DNA of 64,000 bases from an uncultured Blautia sp. (GCA_900541985.1 UQLX01000012.1:1-64000); one strand, 5' to 3'. Numbered from the stretch's first letter, positions 1-9,243 are shown. A program made the numbers and translations. The notes: generated from the letters alone by a model not told the origin.

Positions 1-1491
1 GTAAATATCCCGGTATGGCAGCCGGAAAACTGTATCCAGTGTAACCGTTGTGCATATGTTTGTCCGCACGCTGTTATCCGTCCGGTAGCTCTTACCGAAG
101 AAGAAGCTGCAAATGCACCGGAAGGTATGGCTACTCTGCCGATGACCGGTATGAAAGATTACAAATTTACAATGACTGTTTCCGCTTATGACTGTACAGG
201 CTGCGGTTCCTGTGCAAATGTATGTCCTGGTAAGAAGGGTGCTAAGGCTCTTGTTATGGAAAACATGGAAGCAAACGCAGGCGCACAGAAATTCTTTGAT
301 TACGGCGTACAGCTTCCGGTTAAGGAAGATGTAATCGAGAAATTCAAAGAGACAACTGTTAAGGGAAGCCAGTTCAAACAGCCGCTGCTTGAATTCTCCG
401 GAGCTTGTGCAGGATGTGGTGAGACACCATATGCGAAACTGATCACTCAGCTTTTTGGTGACAGAATGTACATCGCAAACGCAACAGGATGTTCCTCTAT
501 CTGGGGTAACTCTTCACCGTCTACACCATACACAGTAAATGCTAAGGGACAGGGTCCGGCATGGTCCAACTCTCTGTTCGAGGACAACGCTGAGTTTGGT
601 TATGGTATGCTTCTTGCACAGAAAGCAATCCGTGACGGTCTGAAAGATAAGGTTGAGGCTCTTGCTGCAGCAACAGATAAAGAAGATGTGAAAGCAGCAG
701 CTCAGGAATGGCTGGATACCTTCTCTGTAGGCGCTACAAACGGAACAGCTACAGATAAACTGGTAGCAGCTCTGGAAGCATGCGGATGTGACGCAGCTCA
801 GGAAATCCTTGTACAGAAAGATTATCTGTCCAAGAAATCACAGTGGATCTTCGGTGGTGACGGATGGGCTTACGATATCGGATTTGGCGGTGTTGACCAT
901 GTTCTCGCAAGCGGACGTGACATCAACGTTATGGTATTCGATACAGAGGTTTATTCCAACACTGGCGGACAGTCCTCCAAGTCTACACCGACAGGTGCAA
1001 TCGCTCAGTTCGCTGCAGGCGGTAAAGAAGTGAAGAAGAAAGATATGGCTTCCATCGCTATGAGCTATGGCTATGTATATGTAGCACAGATCTCTATGGG
1101 CGCTGACTTCAACCAGACTGTAAAAGCAATTGCTGAGGCTGAGGCTTATCCGGGACCGTCTCTGATCATTGCATACGCTCCATGTATCAACCATGGTATC
1201 AAGAAGGGTATGTCCAAGGCTCAGACCGAGGAAGAACTGGCAGTTAAGTGCGGATATTGGCACAACTTCCGCTTCAACCCGGCAGCAGAGAACAAGTTCA
1301 CACTTGATTCCAAAGCTCCGAATATGGAAGACTATCAGGCATTCCTTGACGGCGAGGTTCGTTACAACTCTCTGAAACGTCAGAATCCTGAAAAGGCTGA
1401 AAGACTGTTTGCTAAGAATGAAGCAGAGGCTAAGGCTAGATATGAATATCTGAACAAACTCATCACTCTTTACGGAGCAGATGCAGAATAA
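1..1491 (+). CDS. nifJ: Pyruvate:ferredoxin (flavodoxin) oxidoreductase, C-terminal part
   Basis: Partial gene: the reading frame is open from base 1 and the N-terminal pyruvate-binding domains lie outside the window. The enzyme oxidatively decarboxylates pyruvate with CoA to acetyl-CoA and CO2, reducing ferredoxin, in the cytoplasm. The visible ~496 residues begin with a ferredoxin-type motif (CIQCNRCAYVCP), followed by a second one (CTGCGSCANVCPG) around residue 65. The thiamine-diphosphate domain follows, with CAGCGETPY, the ATGCSSIWG segment, GDGWAYDIG and the SNTGGQSSKSTPTGA stretch typical of PFOR. The end agrees with the family, and a strong terminator follows at once. It would accept pyruvate made by the ygeX and cysteine desulfidase genes downstream. 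Identification is secure; only completeness is limited. Confidence 0.97.
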   Translation, partial: VNIPVWQPENCIQCNRCAYVCPHAVIRPVALTEEEAANAPEGMATLPMTGMKDYKFTMTVSAYDCTGCGSCANVCPGKKGAKALVMENMEANAGAQKFFDYGVQLPVKEDVIEKFKETTVKGSQFKQPLLEFSGACAGCGETPYAKLITQLFGDRMYIANATGCSSIWGNSSPSTPYTVNAKGQGPAWSNSLFEDNAEFGYGMLLAQKAIRDGLKDKVEALAAATDKEDVKAAAQEWLDTFSVGATNGTATDKLVAALEACGCDAAQEILVQKDYLSKKSQWIFGGDGWAYDIGFGGVDHVLASGRDINVMVFDTEVYSNTGGQSSKSTPTGAIAQFAAGGKEVKKKDMASIAMSYGYVYVAQISMGADFNQTVKAIAEAEAYPGPSLIIAYAPCINHGIKKGMSKAQTEEELAVKCGYWHNFRFNPAAENKFTLDSKAPNMEDYQAFLDGEVRYNSLKRQNPEKAERLFAKNEAEAKARYEYLNKLITLYGADAE

Positions 1492-1503
1492 TTTCAGATC
1501 AGG

Positions 1504-1535
1504 AGCCGCGGTACATATTGTACCGCGGCTTTTTT
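1504..1535 (+). terminator. Intrinsic terminator after nifJ
   Basis: An 11-bp perfect stem (1504-1514 with 1520-1530) is closed by a short loop and followed by a run of T to 1535. The U-tract runs straight into the ribosome site of the next gene. Confidence 0.9.
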
Positions 1536-1549
1536 AGAGGAAATTTATT

Positions 1550-4321
1550 ATGAAAAGCAAAAAAAGTATTTTTACAGAGAAAACAAACAATTATTACCTT
1601 GTTTATACAGTAACTTTTGGAGTAATGGCTCTGATTCTATATCTGTTTTTTTATCTGAATGGAAAATCTCTGATATGGAGTCATGACGGAGTACCTCAAC
1701 ATCTGAATTCACTGGCATATTACGGTGAGTATCTGAGGGAGATTCTCCGCCAGCTGTTTATAGAACACAAATTGGAAATTCCAATGTGGGATATGCACAT
1801 AGGATATGGCTCGGATATTCTGACCACGCTTCACTATTATGTGATTGGAGATCCGCTTACGCTTTTATCAGTATTTGTTCCCGTGGATAAAACAGAGTAT
1901 CTTTATGAGTTTTTGATTTTTTTCAGGATTTATCTTGCAGGAATCACATTCAGCAGTTATTGCTTTTATCATAAAAATTCAAAGCAGGCAACACTTTTGG
2001 GAGCTTTGATATATATTTTTGCCGGGTGGACAATCTATGCTTCCATGAAACACCCATATTTTGCGAATCCAATGATCTATCTCCCTCTTATTCTTCTGGG
2101 AATTGATAAAATATACCACAGGGAAAAGCCGTATCTGTTTATCTGGTCCGTTACCCTGGCAGCAGTTTCTAATTTTTATTTTTTCTATATGCTGGGTATT
2201 TTTATGGTTCTATATGCGGCTTTTGATTACTTTGCAGTTTTTGCAGAAAAAAAAGACAGAACTGTCAGCTGTATCATAAAGTGGCTGGCTGTTTTTGCCG
2301 GTTATTCTGTAATCGCTGTTCTCTTGGCAGCGGTGGTTCTGCTTCCGGTGATCCTGCCTGTGTTTGGAACAGGAAGATTTCAGGCGGAAAATTATGTTCC
2401 CCTTTTTTATGACAGAATCTATTACAAAAAATATTTGAGCTGTCTGATTGGGGAAAATATGATCCAATGGGGAGTGGCTGGTTATTCGGCAATTTCCATG
2501 ACGGCAGTATTTGTGCTTTTTTCAAAACGAAAATCCAATACGATCCTGAAAAGGGGATTTGTACTTTTGAATATATTTTTGCTCCTGCCTTTTGCGGGGC
2601 ATGTATTAAATGGTTTTTCCTATGTATCAAACCGGTGGATCTGGGCATACGGAATGATGATCGCTTATATTTTTGTAAAAATGTATCCGGAATTTTTCAG
2701 TATGGATACAGGAGAAAAACGCAGGGTATTTGTGTTTCTGGCTGGATACTGCTGCCTGGCTCTTTTTTCTGAGGTATCTCGTACAGAGCGGAACATGGCG
2801 GCTATGATTCTGCTTGTATTCTCTACAGCAGTGATTCTTTTGTATGGCTCTATTTTTATCCGCAGAAAAAATCTGTGTATCATGATCAGCGGACTTCTGG
2901 CAGCCGGAATCATTTTTAATATTTATTATCAGTATTCTTATGAGAAGGACTATCTGTCTGAGTTTACAAATCAGGGGAAGGCAATGGAAAAACTGGAGTC
3001 CGGTGCAGACCTTGCGGTTCTTGATACAGGGGATCCGTCGATTTTTCGCTATGATCAGTTTGAGGCATTGTCTTATGATAATTCAGCCATGCATATGGGG
3101 ACGAACAGTACTGCTTATTATTTCAGTGTGGCAAGCGGCAGTATTGGAGAATTTTTTGATGAGATGTACCTGAACACTCCCTGGGAACAGCATTATGATA
3201 ATCTTGATGGAAGAACCATTCTTGACAGACTGGCTTCTGTGAAATATTTTGTTGTGAAAAATGGAGAGTACCGTTATCTTCCCTATGGATATTATCAGAT
3301 GGAAGGAAGTGCAAAAAAGAACGGAGGTATTTATGCGGCTTTTTGCGGGAATGAGACACTGCCGCTGGGTTACACATATGATACTTATATTCCAAGAGAT
3401 AAGTACGAGAAAATGAGTGTGACAGAAAAGCAGCAGGCGCTGATGCAGGGGGCTGTATTGGAAAAAAGTACACTTCCTGAGACAGAACCGGAGTTTTTGG
3501 ATCAGGAAATTCCTTTTGAAATCAAAAAAGGGAAAGGCTGCAGCCTGAAAGATGGAAAAATCAGGGTGACAACGGAAGGCGCTGAACTTACACTGCGCTT
3601 TGATGGACTGGAAGACTGTGAGACTTATCTGATCGCAGAGGGGCTGAACTATGAGGGGCTTTCTCCGAGAGAGAGGATCAGTGATAAAAAATGGGAAAAA
3701 ATGTCCCGTTATGAAAAGAACAGTATCATTCATGAGGACAGTCACTGGAGATACTGGAAAGAAAGTCAGAAAACAGCCATTACCATAGGCGGAAAATTCC
3801 CGGATAAGACAATTCGTATTTTTACTGATAAATATAATGCCTACAGCGGAAAACATAACTTTCTCTGCAATACCGGATATGGGAAGGGTGGTAAAAAAAC
3901 AATTACTCTTACTTTTGAAAAAACAGGGGAGTATACTTTTGATGATCTGCGGATTGTCTGTCAGCCTATGGAAAAGATTACAGAGCAGACGAAAAAAATG
4001 CAGAAAGAGGTTCTTACCGATATTTCTGTGGAGACAAACCGCGCTGTCGGAAAGATAACTCTGGAACAGCCGAAGCTGTTGGTGCTGTCTCTTCCGTACA
4101 GCAAAGGATTTCGGGCATATGTAGACGGAAAAGAAACGGAGATTCTGCAGGCAAATACCATGTATATGGGATTGATGCTGGAGGAAGGAGAACATGAGAT
4201 AGAGCTGGTGTACCACACCCCGTTTCTGATTCCCGGACTGTGCTTGACTTTGGCAGGAGCTGTGTGTTACATTTGTCTGGTGTTTTTCAGAAAAAATAAA
4301 AAGAAGGTACAGAAAATATGA
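1550..4321 (+). CDS. YfhO-family polytopic membrane protein
   Basis: A 923-residue membrane protein of the YfhO family. Relatives in Bacillus and Listeria act as GT-C-like enzymes that add sugars to teichoic acids on the outer face of the membrane, taking sugar from a lipid carrier. The first ~460 residues hold about a dozen hydrophobic helices, a large extracytoplasmic portion follows (about residues 470-890), and one last helix near 895-915 precedes a basic RKNKKK tail. It overlaps the downstream glycosyltransferase by ATGA, so the two are translationally coupled. Together with the GtrB-like and GtrA-like genes it makes a three-gene surface glycosylation unit. No promoter is evident between the nifJ terminator and this start. 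The sugar and acceptor cannot be read from the sequence. Confidence 0.85.
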   Translation: MKSKKSIFTEKTNNYYLVYTVTFGVMALILYLFFYLNGKSLIWSHDGVPQHLNSLAYYGEYLREILRQLFIEHKLEIPMWDMHIGYGSDILTTLHYYVIGDPLTLLSVFVPVDKTEYLYEFLIFFRIYLAGITFSSYCFYHKNSKQATLLGALIYIFAGWTIYASMKHPYFANPMIYLPLILLGIDKIYHREKPYLFIWSVTLAAVSNFYFFYMLGIFMVLYAAFDYFAVFAEKKDRTVSCIIKWLAVFAGYSVIAVLLAAVVLLPVILPVFGTGRFQAENYVPLFYDRIYYKKYLSCLIGENMIQWGVAGYSAISMTAVFVLFSKRKSNTILKRGFVLLNIFLLLPFAGHVLNGFSYVSNRWIWAYGMMIAYIFVKMYPEFFSMDTGEKRRVFVFLAGYCCLALFSEVSRTERNMAAMILLVFSTAVILLYGSIFIRRKNLCIMISGLLAAGIIFNIYYQYSYEKDYLSEFTNQGKAMEKLESGADLAVLDTGDPSIFRYDQFEALSYDNSAMHMGTNSTAYYFSVASGSIGEFFDEMYLNTPWEQHYDNLDGRTILDRLASVKYFVVKNGEYRYLPYGYYQMEGSAKKNGGIYAAFCGNETLPLGYTYDTYIPRDKYEKMSVTEKQQALMQGAVLEKSTLPETEPEFLDQEIPFEIKKGKGCSLKDGKIRVTTEGAELTLRFDGLEDCETYLIAEGLNYEGLSPRERISDKKWEKMSRYEKNSIIHEDSHWRYWKESQKTAITIGGKFPDKTIRIFTDKYNAYSGKHNFLCNTGYGKGGKKTITLTFEKTGEYTFDDLRIVCQPMEKITEQTKKMQKEVLTDISVETNRAVGKITLEQPKLLVLSLPYSKGFRAYVDGKETEILQANTMYMGLMLEEGEHEIELVYHTPFLIPGLCLTLAGAVCYICLVFFRKNKKKVQKI

Positions 4322-5277
4322 GTCTATTATCAGTGGTTCTTCCAGCATATAACGAAGAGCTTATGATCAAAAAAACCTGCCGTGTTCTGAAGCAGGTTCT
4401 GACAGAAGCAAAGATTGCGTATGAACTGGTACTGGTCAACGACGGATCCCGTGACCGGACCTGGGAAGAGATTCAGGAAGCAGGAGCAGAGGATCCTCAT
4501 ATTCTGGGTGTTGAATTTTCCAGGAATTTCGGAAAAGAAGCAGCTGTTTTTGCAGGTCTTGCTCAGGCCTCCGGTGATGCGGTGGCGGTGATGGACTGTG
4601 ATCTTCAGCATCCGCCGCAGGCGCTGGTGGAAATGTATCGTCTCTGGCAGCAAGGCTACGAGGTGATAGAAGGTGTTAAAACAACCAGAGGAAAGGAAAG
4701 CCTGATTCACAAAAAATGTGCGGGATTTTTCTATGGGATCATGTCAAAAGCCACAAGAGTAAATATGCAGAATGCCTCGGACTTTAAACTGATGGATCGA
4801 AAGGCAGTTGACAGTATTCTTTCCATGCCGGAGAGAAATATGTTTTTCCGTGCGACTTCCTCCTGGGTGGGATATAAAACTGCATCCGTTCAGTTCGAGG
4901 TTCAGGAAAGAGAAGCCGGAGAATCGAAATGGTCTACCTGGTCCCTTGTAAAATATGCATTTACGAATATTGTAGCATTTACTACGGTTCCGCTGCAGTT
5001 TGTAACGGTGGGAGGAGGAATCTGCTTTCTTCTGTCGCTGGTTTTGGTTATATATTCTCTGATCCAGTATTTTACCGGTCATGCAGTGGAAGGATATACA
5101 ACGATTCTGATGGTTCTCCTTTTAATAGGAAGCGCGATCATGCTGAGTCTGGGGATCATTGGCTATTATATTGCCAAGATTTATGAGGAGATAAAGCGGC
5201 GTCCCCGATATATCATTTCCCGGATCATCAGAGGCAGTCAGGATGTATCGGAACATGCACGACATGATTCTGTATGA
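4318..5277 (+). CDS. GtrB-like family 2 glycosyltransferase
   Basis: A 319-residue GT2 enzyme of the dolichyl-phosphate mannose synthase / GtrB type. It transfers a sugar from a nucleotide donor to a polyprenyl phosphate at the inner face of the membrane. The N-terminal GT-A fold shows SVVLPAYNEE at residues 4-13, VNDGSRD near 41, and the metal-binding region MDCDLQHPPQ near 96. Two C-terminal membrane helices lie around residues 235-255 and 268-290. The start overlaps the YfhO stop in ATGA. It would make the lipid-linked sugar that GtrA flips and the YfhO-type protein uses; that pathway is inference from gene order. Confidence 0.92.
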   Translation: MSLLSVVLPAYNEELMIKKTCRVLKQVLTEAKIAYELVLVNDGSRDRTWEEIQEAGAEDPHILGVEFSRNFGKEAAVFAGLAQASGDAVAVMDCDLQHPPQALVEMYRLWQQGYEVIEGVKTTRGKESLIHKKCAGFFYGIMSKATRVNMQNASDFKLMDRKAVDSILSMPERNMFFRATSSWVGYKTASVQFEVQEREAGESKWSTWSLVKYAFTNIVAFTTVPLQFVTVGGGICFLLSLVLVIYSLIQYFTGHAVEGYTTILMVLLLIGSAIMLSLGIIGYYIAKIYEEIKRRPRYIISRIIRGSQDVSEHARHDSV

Positions 5278-5367
5278 AATTTTCGGCTGTGAAAACACAG
5301 GATTTTCAGGCTTGTAAATATACAGAGACTTGTAAATGGAAGAAACAGAAAAATACAGGAGCAGGAA

Positions 5368-5787
5368 ATGGATAAGATGAAACAATTGATCCTACGGTTT
5401 TACAGAAATGATGTGATCAGATATGTATTTTTTGGCGGATGTACAACTCTGGTGAATCTGGTATGTTTTTATGTGCTGAGAAAACTGAATGTACAGCTGA
5501 CCGTTGCCAATCTCATATCTATCATTACAGCGATCCTGTTTGCCTATGTGGTGAACTCGAAATTTGTTTTTCAGGATAAGTGTGAAACTTTAAAGGATCA
5601 TGTACAGCCTTTTATAAAATTTATCAGTGCCCGTCTTGTGACCATGATCATAGAAGTGGGAGGAGTCTGGCTTCTGGTGGAGGTACTGCATATGAACGAT
5701 ATGCTGGGGAAATTTTTGACTCAGTTCATTGTTCTTGCGTTAAATTATGTATTCAGTAAATTTTTTGTTTTTACAACAGGAAAATAA
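5368..5787 (+). CDS. GtrA-like family membrane protein
   Basis: A 139-residue protein with four predicted membrane helices. It carries the GtrA hallmark at the N-terminus (RYVFFGGCTTLVN around residue 18), the AYVVNSKFVF stretch between helices 2 and 3, and LNYVFSKFFVF at the end. GtrA proteins are thought to move polyprenyl-phosphate sugars across the membrane. The length fits the family. It follows the GtrB-like gene after a 90-bp gap and precedes cobT, so the same transcript may continue into the cobalamin genes. Confidence 0.9.
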   Translation: MDKMKQLILRFYRNDVIRYVFFGGCTTLVNLVCFYVLRKLNVQLTVANLISIITAILFAYVVNSKFVFQDKCETLKDHVQPFIKFISARLVTMIIEVGGVWLLVEVLHMNDMLGKFLTQFIVLALNYVFSKFFVFTTGK

Positions 5788-5847
5788 ATGCGGCTGCAAA
5801 CAGAGCGGGCAGCGGCAAATACAACACAGAAAGGAATGAAACAAAAA

Positions 5848-6900
5848 ATGACACTTGAAGAAGTAAAGGAACAGATCAGACCGATCAGTGAGGAAGCTGT
5901 TTCGGCAGCGCAGAAGAGATGGGACAGCATTGCAAAGCCTCTGCACTCCCTTGGAAAAATGGAAGAGCTTGTGATGCAGATCGCGGGGATCACAGGTTCT
6001 CCGGACATCGACATCAAAAAGAGAGCTCTGGTGGCGATGTGTGCGGATAATGGTGTGGTAGCAGAGGGCGTGACCCAGACTGGACAGGAAGTGACAGCGA
6101 TCGTTGCAGAGAATTTCCTGCAGGGAGATACTTCTGCCTGTGCCATGTGCAGACAGTGCGGAACGGATGTGTTTCCTGTAGATGTAGGCATGGCTTCTGA
6201 TACGAAGGTTCCTAGCGATCTGAAGGTCATGAAAGGCACCAGAAATATGGCAAAAGAGCCTGCTATGACAAGAGAAGAAGCAGTACAGGGGATGGAAGCC
6301 GGTATTGAAATGGTGAAACAGCTGAAGGAGCAGGGATATAAACTGATCGCAACCGGAGAAATGGGAATCGGAAACACTACCACCAGCAGCGCGGTAGCGT
6401 CAGTTCTTCTGGATCAGCCGGTAGAGGCAATGACCGGACGCGGAGCCGGTCTTTCCAGCGAGGGACTGAAGAGAAAAATAGCAGCCATCAAAAAAGCAGT
6501 CGCTCTGAACTGTCCGGATCCTCAGGATCCTGTAGATGTGCTTGCAAAAGTAGGAGGACTGGATATTGCGGGAATGGCAGGTGTGTTTCTTGGCGGTGCA
6601 GCCATGCATATTCCGGTGGTAATCGATGGATTTATTTCCTGTGTGGCAGCCCTGGTAGCTCAGAGAATCTGTCCTCTTACCAGAGATTATATGATCGCTT
6701 CTCATGTGTCAAAGGAACCGGCAGCAGCGCTGATCCTGAAAGCCCTTGAGAAAGAGGCGGTGATCCACGGCGATCTGTGCCTTGGAGAGGGAAGCGGTGC
6801 AGTGGCGCTGTTCCCGTTTATGGATATGGGAGTTGCCGTGTATGAGTCCATGAGTACCTTTGAGGAGATTAAGGTAGAGCAGTATGAGGAGCTTGCTTAA
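5848..6900 (+). CDS. cobT: Nicotinate-nucleotide:dimethylbenzimidazole phosphoribosyltransferase
   Basis: CobT activates the lower base of cobalamin by converting nicotinate mononucleotide plus dimethylbenzimidazole (or another base) to alpha-ribazole phosphate. The 350-residue protein shows the family signatures: CADNGVVAEGVTQTG near residue 60, GEMGIGNTTTSSA near 175, GRGAGL near 205 and the C-terminal GEGSGA near 316, just before the catalytic-glutamate region. Start choice: ATG 5848 lies 12 bases after an AAGGA site. ATG 5836 abuts that site, and ATG 5788 would begin directly at the gtrA stop, so both are less likely. The first gene of a five-gene nucleotide-loop assembly set. No cobalamin riboswitch is visible ahead of it. 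Confidence 0.95.
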   Translation: MTLEEVKEQIRPISEEAVSAAQKRWDSIAKPLHSLGKMEELVMQIAGITGSPDIDIKKRALVAMCADNGVVAEGVTQTGQEVTAIVAENFLQGDTSACAMCRQCGTDVFPVDVGMASDTKVPSDLKVMKGTRNMAKEPAMTREEAVQGMEAGIEMVKQLKEQGYKLIATGEMGIGNTTTSSAVASVLLDQPVEAMTGRGAGLSSEGLKRKIAAIKKAVALNCPDPQDPVDVLAKVGGLDIAGMAGVFLGGAAMHIPVVIDGFISCVAALVAQRICPLTRDYMIASHVSKEPAAALILKALEKEAVIHGDLCLGEGSGAVALFPFMDMGVAVYESMSTFEEIKVEQYEELA

Positions 6901-7452
6901 ATGATGATTCTTGTAACCGGCGGAAGCGGAAGTGGAAAGTCTGCTTTTGCGGAAGACTGTGTGCTTGCCTGCGGAGAAAAAAAGAGGGTTTATATTGCGA
7001 CGATGTACCCGTTTGATCAGGAGAGCAAAAAAAGAGTCCTGCGTCACAGAGAGATGCGCGCAGGCAAGGGATTTGATACAGTGGAATGTTATGTGGGACT
7101 GAAAAACACAGAGGTCCCCTCCGGATGTACGGTTCTTCTGGAATGTATGTCCAATCTGGCAGCCAATGAGATCTTTCGGGAGGATGGCGCCGGAGAAAAA
7201 ACAGAGGATGAGATCCTTCTGGGAGTGGAAGGCCTGAAAAAACAGGCGGGAGATCTGATCATTGTAACAAATGAGATCTTTTCTGAGGCGGCTTCCTATG
7301 AAGGAGAGACAGAAAAGTACCAGCGTGTACTGGGAAATATCAACCGGAGACTTGCCCGGATGGCAGATACGGTGGTGGAGGTTGTCTACGGAATCCCTGT
7401 ATATCATAAGAAGGGAGAGGATTTTTGTGAAAAGCCTGTGGAACAGCTTTAA
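6901..7452 (+). CDS. cobU: Adenosylcobinamide kinase / adenosylcobinamide-phosphate guanylyltransferase
   Basis: CobU phosphorylates adenosylcobinamide and then attaches GMP, giving adenosylcobinamide-GDP. The 183-residue protein has the P-loop GGSGSGKSAFAE at residues 7-18, the ATMYP and RHREMR segments expected after it, and the conserved VTNEIF motif near residue 121. The C-terminal ADTVVEVVYGIPV stretch matches the family. It begins directly after the cobT stop, with GAGGAG about ten bases upstream, and its 3' end overlaps the start of cobS. The next-but-one gene is a smaller relative of the same fold. Confidence 0.95.
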   Translation: MMILVTGGSGSGKSAFAEDCVLACGEKKRVYIATMYPFDQESKKRVLRHREMRAGKGFDTVECYVGLKNTEVPSGCTVLLECMSNLAANEIFREDGAGEKTEDEILLGVEGLKKQAGDLIIVTNEIFSEAASYEGETEKYQRVLGNINRRLARMADTVVEVVYGIPVYHKKGEDFCEKPVEQL

Positions 7453-8200
7453 GATCGCCTTTGCCATGTTTTCCAAGATTCCCATGCCTCAGGCGGAGTG
7501 GACAAAGGAAAATATGAAATATATGTTCTGCTTTTTTCCTTTTATTGGTACAGCCATTGGAGCGTTGACTCTTGCGGCATCCTGGGCAGCGGGGCATCTG
7601 GGGCTGAATGTTCTGTTTCTGTCCGTGATTCTGACAGTGATCCCGGTGCTGGTAACGGGAGGAATCCATGTGGATGGACTTTTGGATACCGCAGATGCGT
7701 TAAGCTCCTGGCAGGAGCGGAAAAGACGGCTGGAAATTCTGAAGGATTCTCATGCGGGAGCTTTTGCGGTGATCACTGCCTGTGTATATTTTCTCTGCTG
7801 GCTGGGAGCCTGGAGCGAGATCTGCTTTGATATTCGTCTGACGCTTATCATGGCTTTGGGATTTATGGTGTCCCGGTGCTTTTCAGGGATTGGTGTGATC
7901 ACGCTCCCGAAGGCGAAGGAAGAGGGAACGGTTGCAGAGTTTTCCAGAAAATCAGAAGACGGGGTCGTGCACAATATGCTGGTGGTTTATCTGATACTTC
8001 TTTGCGGACTGATGGTCTGGATCAGCCCGGTGATCGGCGGTGCGGCATTTCTGACCGCCTGTGCTGTGTTTTTTTATTACAGACATATGGCAATGAAATA
8101 TTTTGGAGGTACCACAGGAGATCTTTCCGGCTGGTTTCTCTGCCTTTGCGAGGTGGGGATGGCTCTGGTGATCGCGGTGGTTTCCGCGTTTCCGGTATAA
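7427..8200 (+). CDS. cobS: Adenosylcobinamide-GDP ribazoletransferase (cobalamin synthase)
   Basis: CobS joins adenosylcobinamide-GDP to alpha-ribazole (phosphate) in the membrane, the last assembly step of cobalamin. I start it at GTG 7427, six bases after GGGAGAGG (7413-7420), which gives 257 residues beginning VKSLWNSFKIAFAMFSKIP. The frame stays open further upstream, but that stretch is cobU in another frame and has no family similarity. Family motifs are GGIHVDGLLDTADAL near residue 75 and the DSHAGAFAV segment near 106. Several hydrophobic helices follow. Overlaps cobU by 26 bp, consistent with translational coupling. Confidence 0.95.
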   Translation: MKSLWNSFKIAFAMFSKIPMPQAEWTKENMKYMFCFFPFIGTAIGALTLAASWAAGHLGLNVLFLSVILTVIPVLVTGGIHVDGLLDTADALSSWQERKRRLEILKDSHAGAFAVITACVYFLCWLGAWSEICFDIRLTLIMALGFMVSRCFSGIGVITLPKAKEEGTVAEFSRKSEDGVVHNMLVVYLILLCGLMVWISPVIGGAAFLTACAVFFYYRHMAMKYFGGTTGDLSGWFLCLCEVGMALVIAVVSAFPV

Positions 8201-8212
8201 AAGGAGTTTACT

Positions 8213-8593
8213 ATGGAAATGATGATTGGAGGCGCTTTTCAGGGAAAAGCGGATCTTGCAGAAAAAACATATCCCGGGATCCGATGGGTCAGAGGGGAAG
8301 ACGTTACAAAAGAGGAACTGATGAAAGCACAGGGGGTTCTGGGCTTCCACCGGTTTATAAAAAAAGAAATGAAAGAGGGCAGGGATGTAAAAGATCTGGC
8401 GGAAGAACTGATCCGAAACAATCCGGATGTCATTCTGGTTTCAGATGAGATAGGCTATGGCGTTGTTCCCGTGGATGCTTTTGACCGGGCTTATCGGGAA
8501 GCGGTAGGAAGGGTCTGTACAATACTGGCTGCCGGCAGCAAAAAAGTGACCCGGGTGATCTGTGGCATAGGGACGGTGATCAAAGATGCCTGA
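8213..8593 (+). CDS. Small divergent CobU-like protein
   Basis: A 126-residue protein with an AAGGAG site six bases before its ATG. It resembles a shortened CobU: the N-terminal IGGAFQGKADLA (residues 5-16) sits where the CobU P-loop would be but lacks the full GxxxxGKS pattern. The C-terminal half (VSDEIGYGVVPVDAFDRAYREAVGR) closely follows the end of bifunctional CobU enzymes. The guanylyltransferase histidine region is not clearly kept. Position between cobS and a cobC-type gene ties it to cobinamide or nucleotide-loop chemistry. It could be a cobinamide kinase, a binding subunit, or a factor for a different lower ligand. The exact reaction is unknown to me. Confidence 0.7.
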   Translation: MEMMIGGAFQGKADLAEKTYPGIRWVRGEDVTKEELMKAQGVLGFHRFIKKEMKEGRDVKDLAEELIRNNPDVILVSDEIGYGVVPVDAFDRAYREAVGRVCTILAAGSKKVTRVICGIGTVIKDA

Positions 8594-9176
8594 TATTTAT
8601 CTGATCCGCCATGGAATGACAGAAGGAAATAAATACCAGAGATATATTGGAACGACAGATGAGGCGCTTTGTCCGGAGGGAAGAGAGGAGATCAAAAAAT
8701 TTTCCTACGGCGTTCCGGATGAGGTGTTTGTAAGTCCCATGATTCGCTGCCGGGAAACGGCGGAGCTTCTGTTCCCCCATAAAAGACTGCGGATCATTGA
8801 TCAGCTTACAGAGTGTGACTTTGGAATTTTTGAAAATAAAAATTATCAGGAGTTGTCCGGAAACAGGGAGTATCAGGACTGGGTGGACAGTGGAGGAACC
8901 CTGCCTTTTCCGGAGGGAGAAAGCAGGGAACAGTTCCGGAAACGGACACTGGAAGGTTTTTCCCGCGTTGTGACAGCCTGTATCCGGGAAAAGATAAACG
9001 CAGCCGCGGTGGTAGTTCATGGAGGCACCATTATGAATATCATGGAGGCCTATGGACAGCCGGAAAGAAGCTTTTATGACTGGCATGTAAAAAACGGTCA
9101 TGGATATCTGGTACAGGCAGACCCGGTCTTATGGCAGAGAAACCGTAAAATACTGGAACTGAAAAAAGAATTATGA
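8586..9176 (+). CDS. Histidine phosphatase, CobC-type alpha-ribazole phosphatase
   Basis: A 196-residue phosphoglycerate-mutase-like phosphatase. The catalytic motif LIRHGMTEGN is at residues 6-15, with the phosphohistidine in RHG. The second histidine is in VVHGGTIMNI near residue 142. Being last in a cobT-cobU-cobS set, overlapping its neighbour by 8 bp, its likely substrate is alpha-ribazole 5'-phosphate or adenosylcobalamin 5'-phosphate. The family is broad, so the substrate is inferred from context. A terminator follows. Confidence 0.85.
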   Translation: MPDIYLIRHGMTEGNKYQRYIGTTDEALCPEGREEIKKFSYGVPDEVFVSPMIRCRETAELLFPHKRLRIIDQLTECDFGIFENKNYQELSGNREYQDWVDSGGTLPFPEGESREQFRKRTLEGFSRVVTACIREKINAAAVVVHGGTIMNIMEAYGQPERSFYDWHVKNGHGYLVQADPVLWQRNRKILELKKEL

Positions 9177-9184
9177 GTAAAGAG

Positions 9185-9243
9185 AAAAACTGTGTACAGA
9201 AAACAGAGGGAAATCAGGAACTGTTTTCTTCCACAGTTTTTTT
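9185..9243 (+). terminator. Intrinsic terminator of the cobalamin operon
   Basis: Outer stem 9185-9194 with 9232-9241 and inner stem 9198-9206 with 9221-9229, ending in a T-run to 9243. This separates the cob genes from the purine region. Confidence 0.8.

Noticed and set aside
5788..5847. Start of cobT at the gtrA stop (ATG 5788)
   Set aside because: No ribosome site precedes it, and the extra 20 residues do not resemble CobT.
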